The notes under the pieces are model-generated. The model searched no databases. It saw only the letters and a program-made list of their open reading frames with translations, and was not told where the DNA came from. A stretch of 6,279 bases of DNA, taken from contig JAAZOW010000272.1 in the NCBI GenBank assembly GCA_012797575.1, positions 1-6,279 on the forward strand. The letters are read 5' to 3'. Positions 5,954-6,279 of this stretch are shown in pieces (the first letter of the stretch is position 1; each line of letters opens with the position of its first letter). This DNA comes from Methanomicrobiales archaeon. Lineage in GTDB: Archaea; Halobacteriota; Methanomicrobia; Methanomicrobiales; Methanoculleaceae. The translations under genes and the position numbers were made by a program.

Positions 5954-6279
5954 ATGACATCGCTCAGGTTCTCCGGATTGTTCACGGCCGCGATAGCCAC
6001 GGCCCTCGTTCTGCTCATGCTCGCTGCCGGGTGCACCGGCACCGAATCGACCCCTGCCCAGGGTGGCGGCCAGACGATCACGGTCACCGATGGGTTCGGC
6101 CGGACCGTCACCGTCCCGTCATCCCCTGAGGGCGTCGTCTGCTCAGGCTCAGGGTGTCTCCGCTACCTGGTCTACATGCAGGGCCAGGATCTCGTCGTCG
6201 GTGTCGATGATATCGAAAAAGAGGGGAGGGAGGTAGAGGGGCGACCCTATACCCTCGCCTATGGGGCGCAGTTCAAAGA
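5954..6279 (+). CDS. Iron/cobalamin-class ABC transporter substrate-binding lipoprotein (partial, 3' end missing)
   Basis: The first 108 codons are visible and the frame stays open to the window end. Residues 1-26 form a signal peptide ending in the lipobox LAAGC, with Cys27 as the likely lipid-modified residue, followed by a flexible linker (TGTESTPAQGGGQ). The mature domain begins TITVTDGFGRTVTVP, the usual opening strand pair of FhuD/BtuF-type binding proteins (Peripla_BP_2, COG0614), and continues with VVCSGSGCLRYLVYMQGQ and DLVVGVDDIEKE, a form I associate with archaeal iron-siderophore or cobalamin binding proteins. Cys63 and Cys68 lie close together. The protein should sit on the outside of the membrane and deliver a metal chelate to a permease and ATPase expected downstream. 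There is no Shine-Dalgarno sequence before the ATG, in keeping with a leaderless mRNA; the nearby ATG at 5946 is out of frame and stops after three codons. The exact ligand cannot be told. Confidence 0.85.
   Translation, partial: MTSLRFSGLFTAAIATALVLLMLAAGCTGTESTPAQGGGQTITVTDGFGRTVTVPSSPEGVVCSGSGCLRYLVYMQGQDLVVGVDDIEKEGREVEGRPYTLAYGAQFK

Noticed and set aside
5800..6111. Open - strand frame of 103 codons across the divergent promoter region
   Set aside because: It overlaps the signal peptide and first strands of the lipoprotein on the other strand and has no ribosome binding site or recognisable features.
1..6279. CRISPR arrays, tRNA or rRNA genes, insertion sequences, defence systems
   Set aside because: I looked for regularly spaced repeats, tRNA-like cloverleaf arms, transposase motifs and terminal repeats and saw none; coding content is fully explained by the five genes.

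Overview
The window looks like chromosomal DNA from a methanogenic archaeon of the Methanomicrobiales, most likely Methanoculleus-like. This rests on GC-rich coding regions with short AT-rich promoter patches carrying archaeal TATA boxes, a GGTGATC-type ribosome binding site, a cupin-type (archaeal) glucose-6-phosphate isomerase, an ADP-forming acyl-CoA synthetase and a COG1361-type S-layer-like protein. The genus is inferred from overall protein style; no marker gene proves it.

Layout. On the + strand, an exported, membrane-anchored Ig-like-repeat protein (60-1373) overlaps by 4 bases with a cupin phosphoglucose isomerase (1370-2095), forming a probable two-gene operon. A short convergent gap (2096-2173) holds a strong nested inverted repeat. 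On the - strand lie a metallo-beta-lactamase/rhodanese/rhodanese protein (2174-3544) and, upstream of it in the same direction, a fused ADP-forming acyl-CoA synthetase (3625-5721). These two are separated by 80 bases that contain a TATA box for the MBL-rhodanese gene. A 232-base divergent promoter region (5722-5953) separates the synthetase from a + strand lipoprotein, the substrate-binding subunit of an iron/cobalamin-class ABC importer, cut off by the window end.

How the genes work together. There is no single obvious pathway. The isomerase serves gluconeogenesis and sugar-phosphate supply; its coupling to a surface protein is unexplained. The acyl-CoA synthetase interconverts an acyl-CoA and its acid with ADP/ATP. 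The MBL-rhodanese protein has the domain plan of the persulfide-handling enzyme CstB and probably acts on sulfane sulfur. The lipoprotein begins what is probably a metal-uptake operon.

Most of the window is ordinary archaeal core or semi-core metabolism. I see no CRISPR array, tRNA, rRNA, insertion sequence or defence system. The points most worth a second look are the degenerate metal motif and pseudo-rhodanese in the CstB-like protein, the ATP-grasp-first domain order of the synthetase, and inverted repeats placed over or around several TATA boxes.
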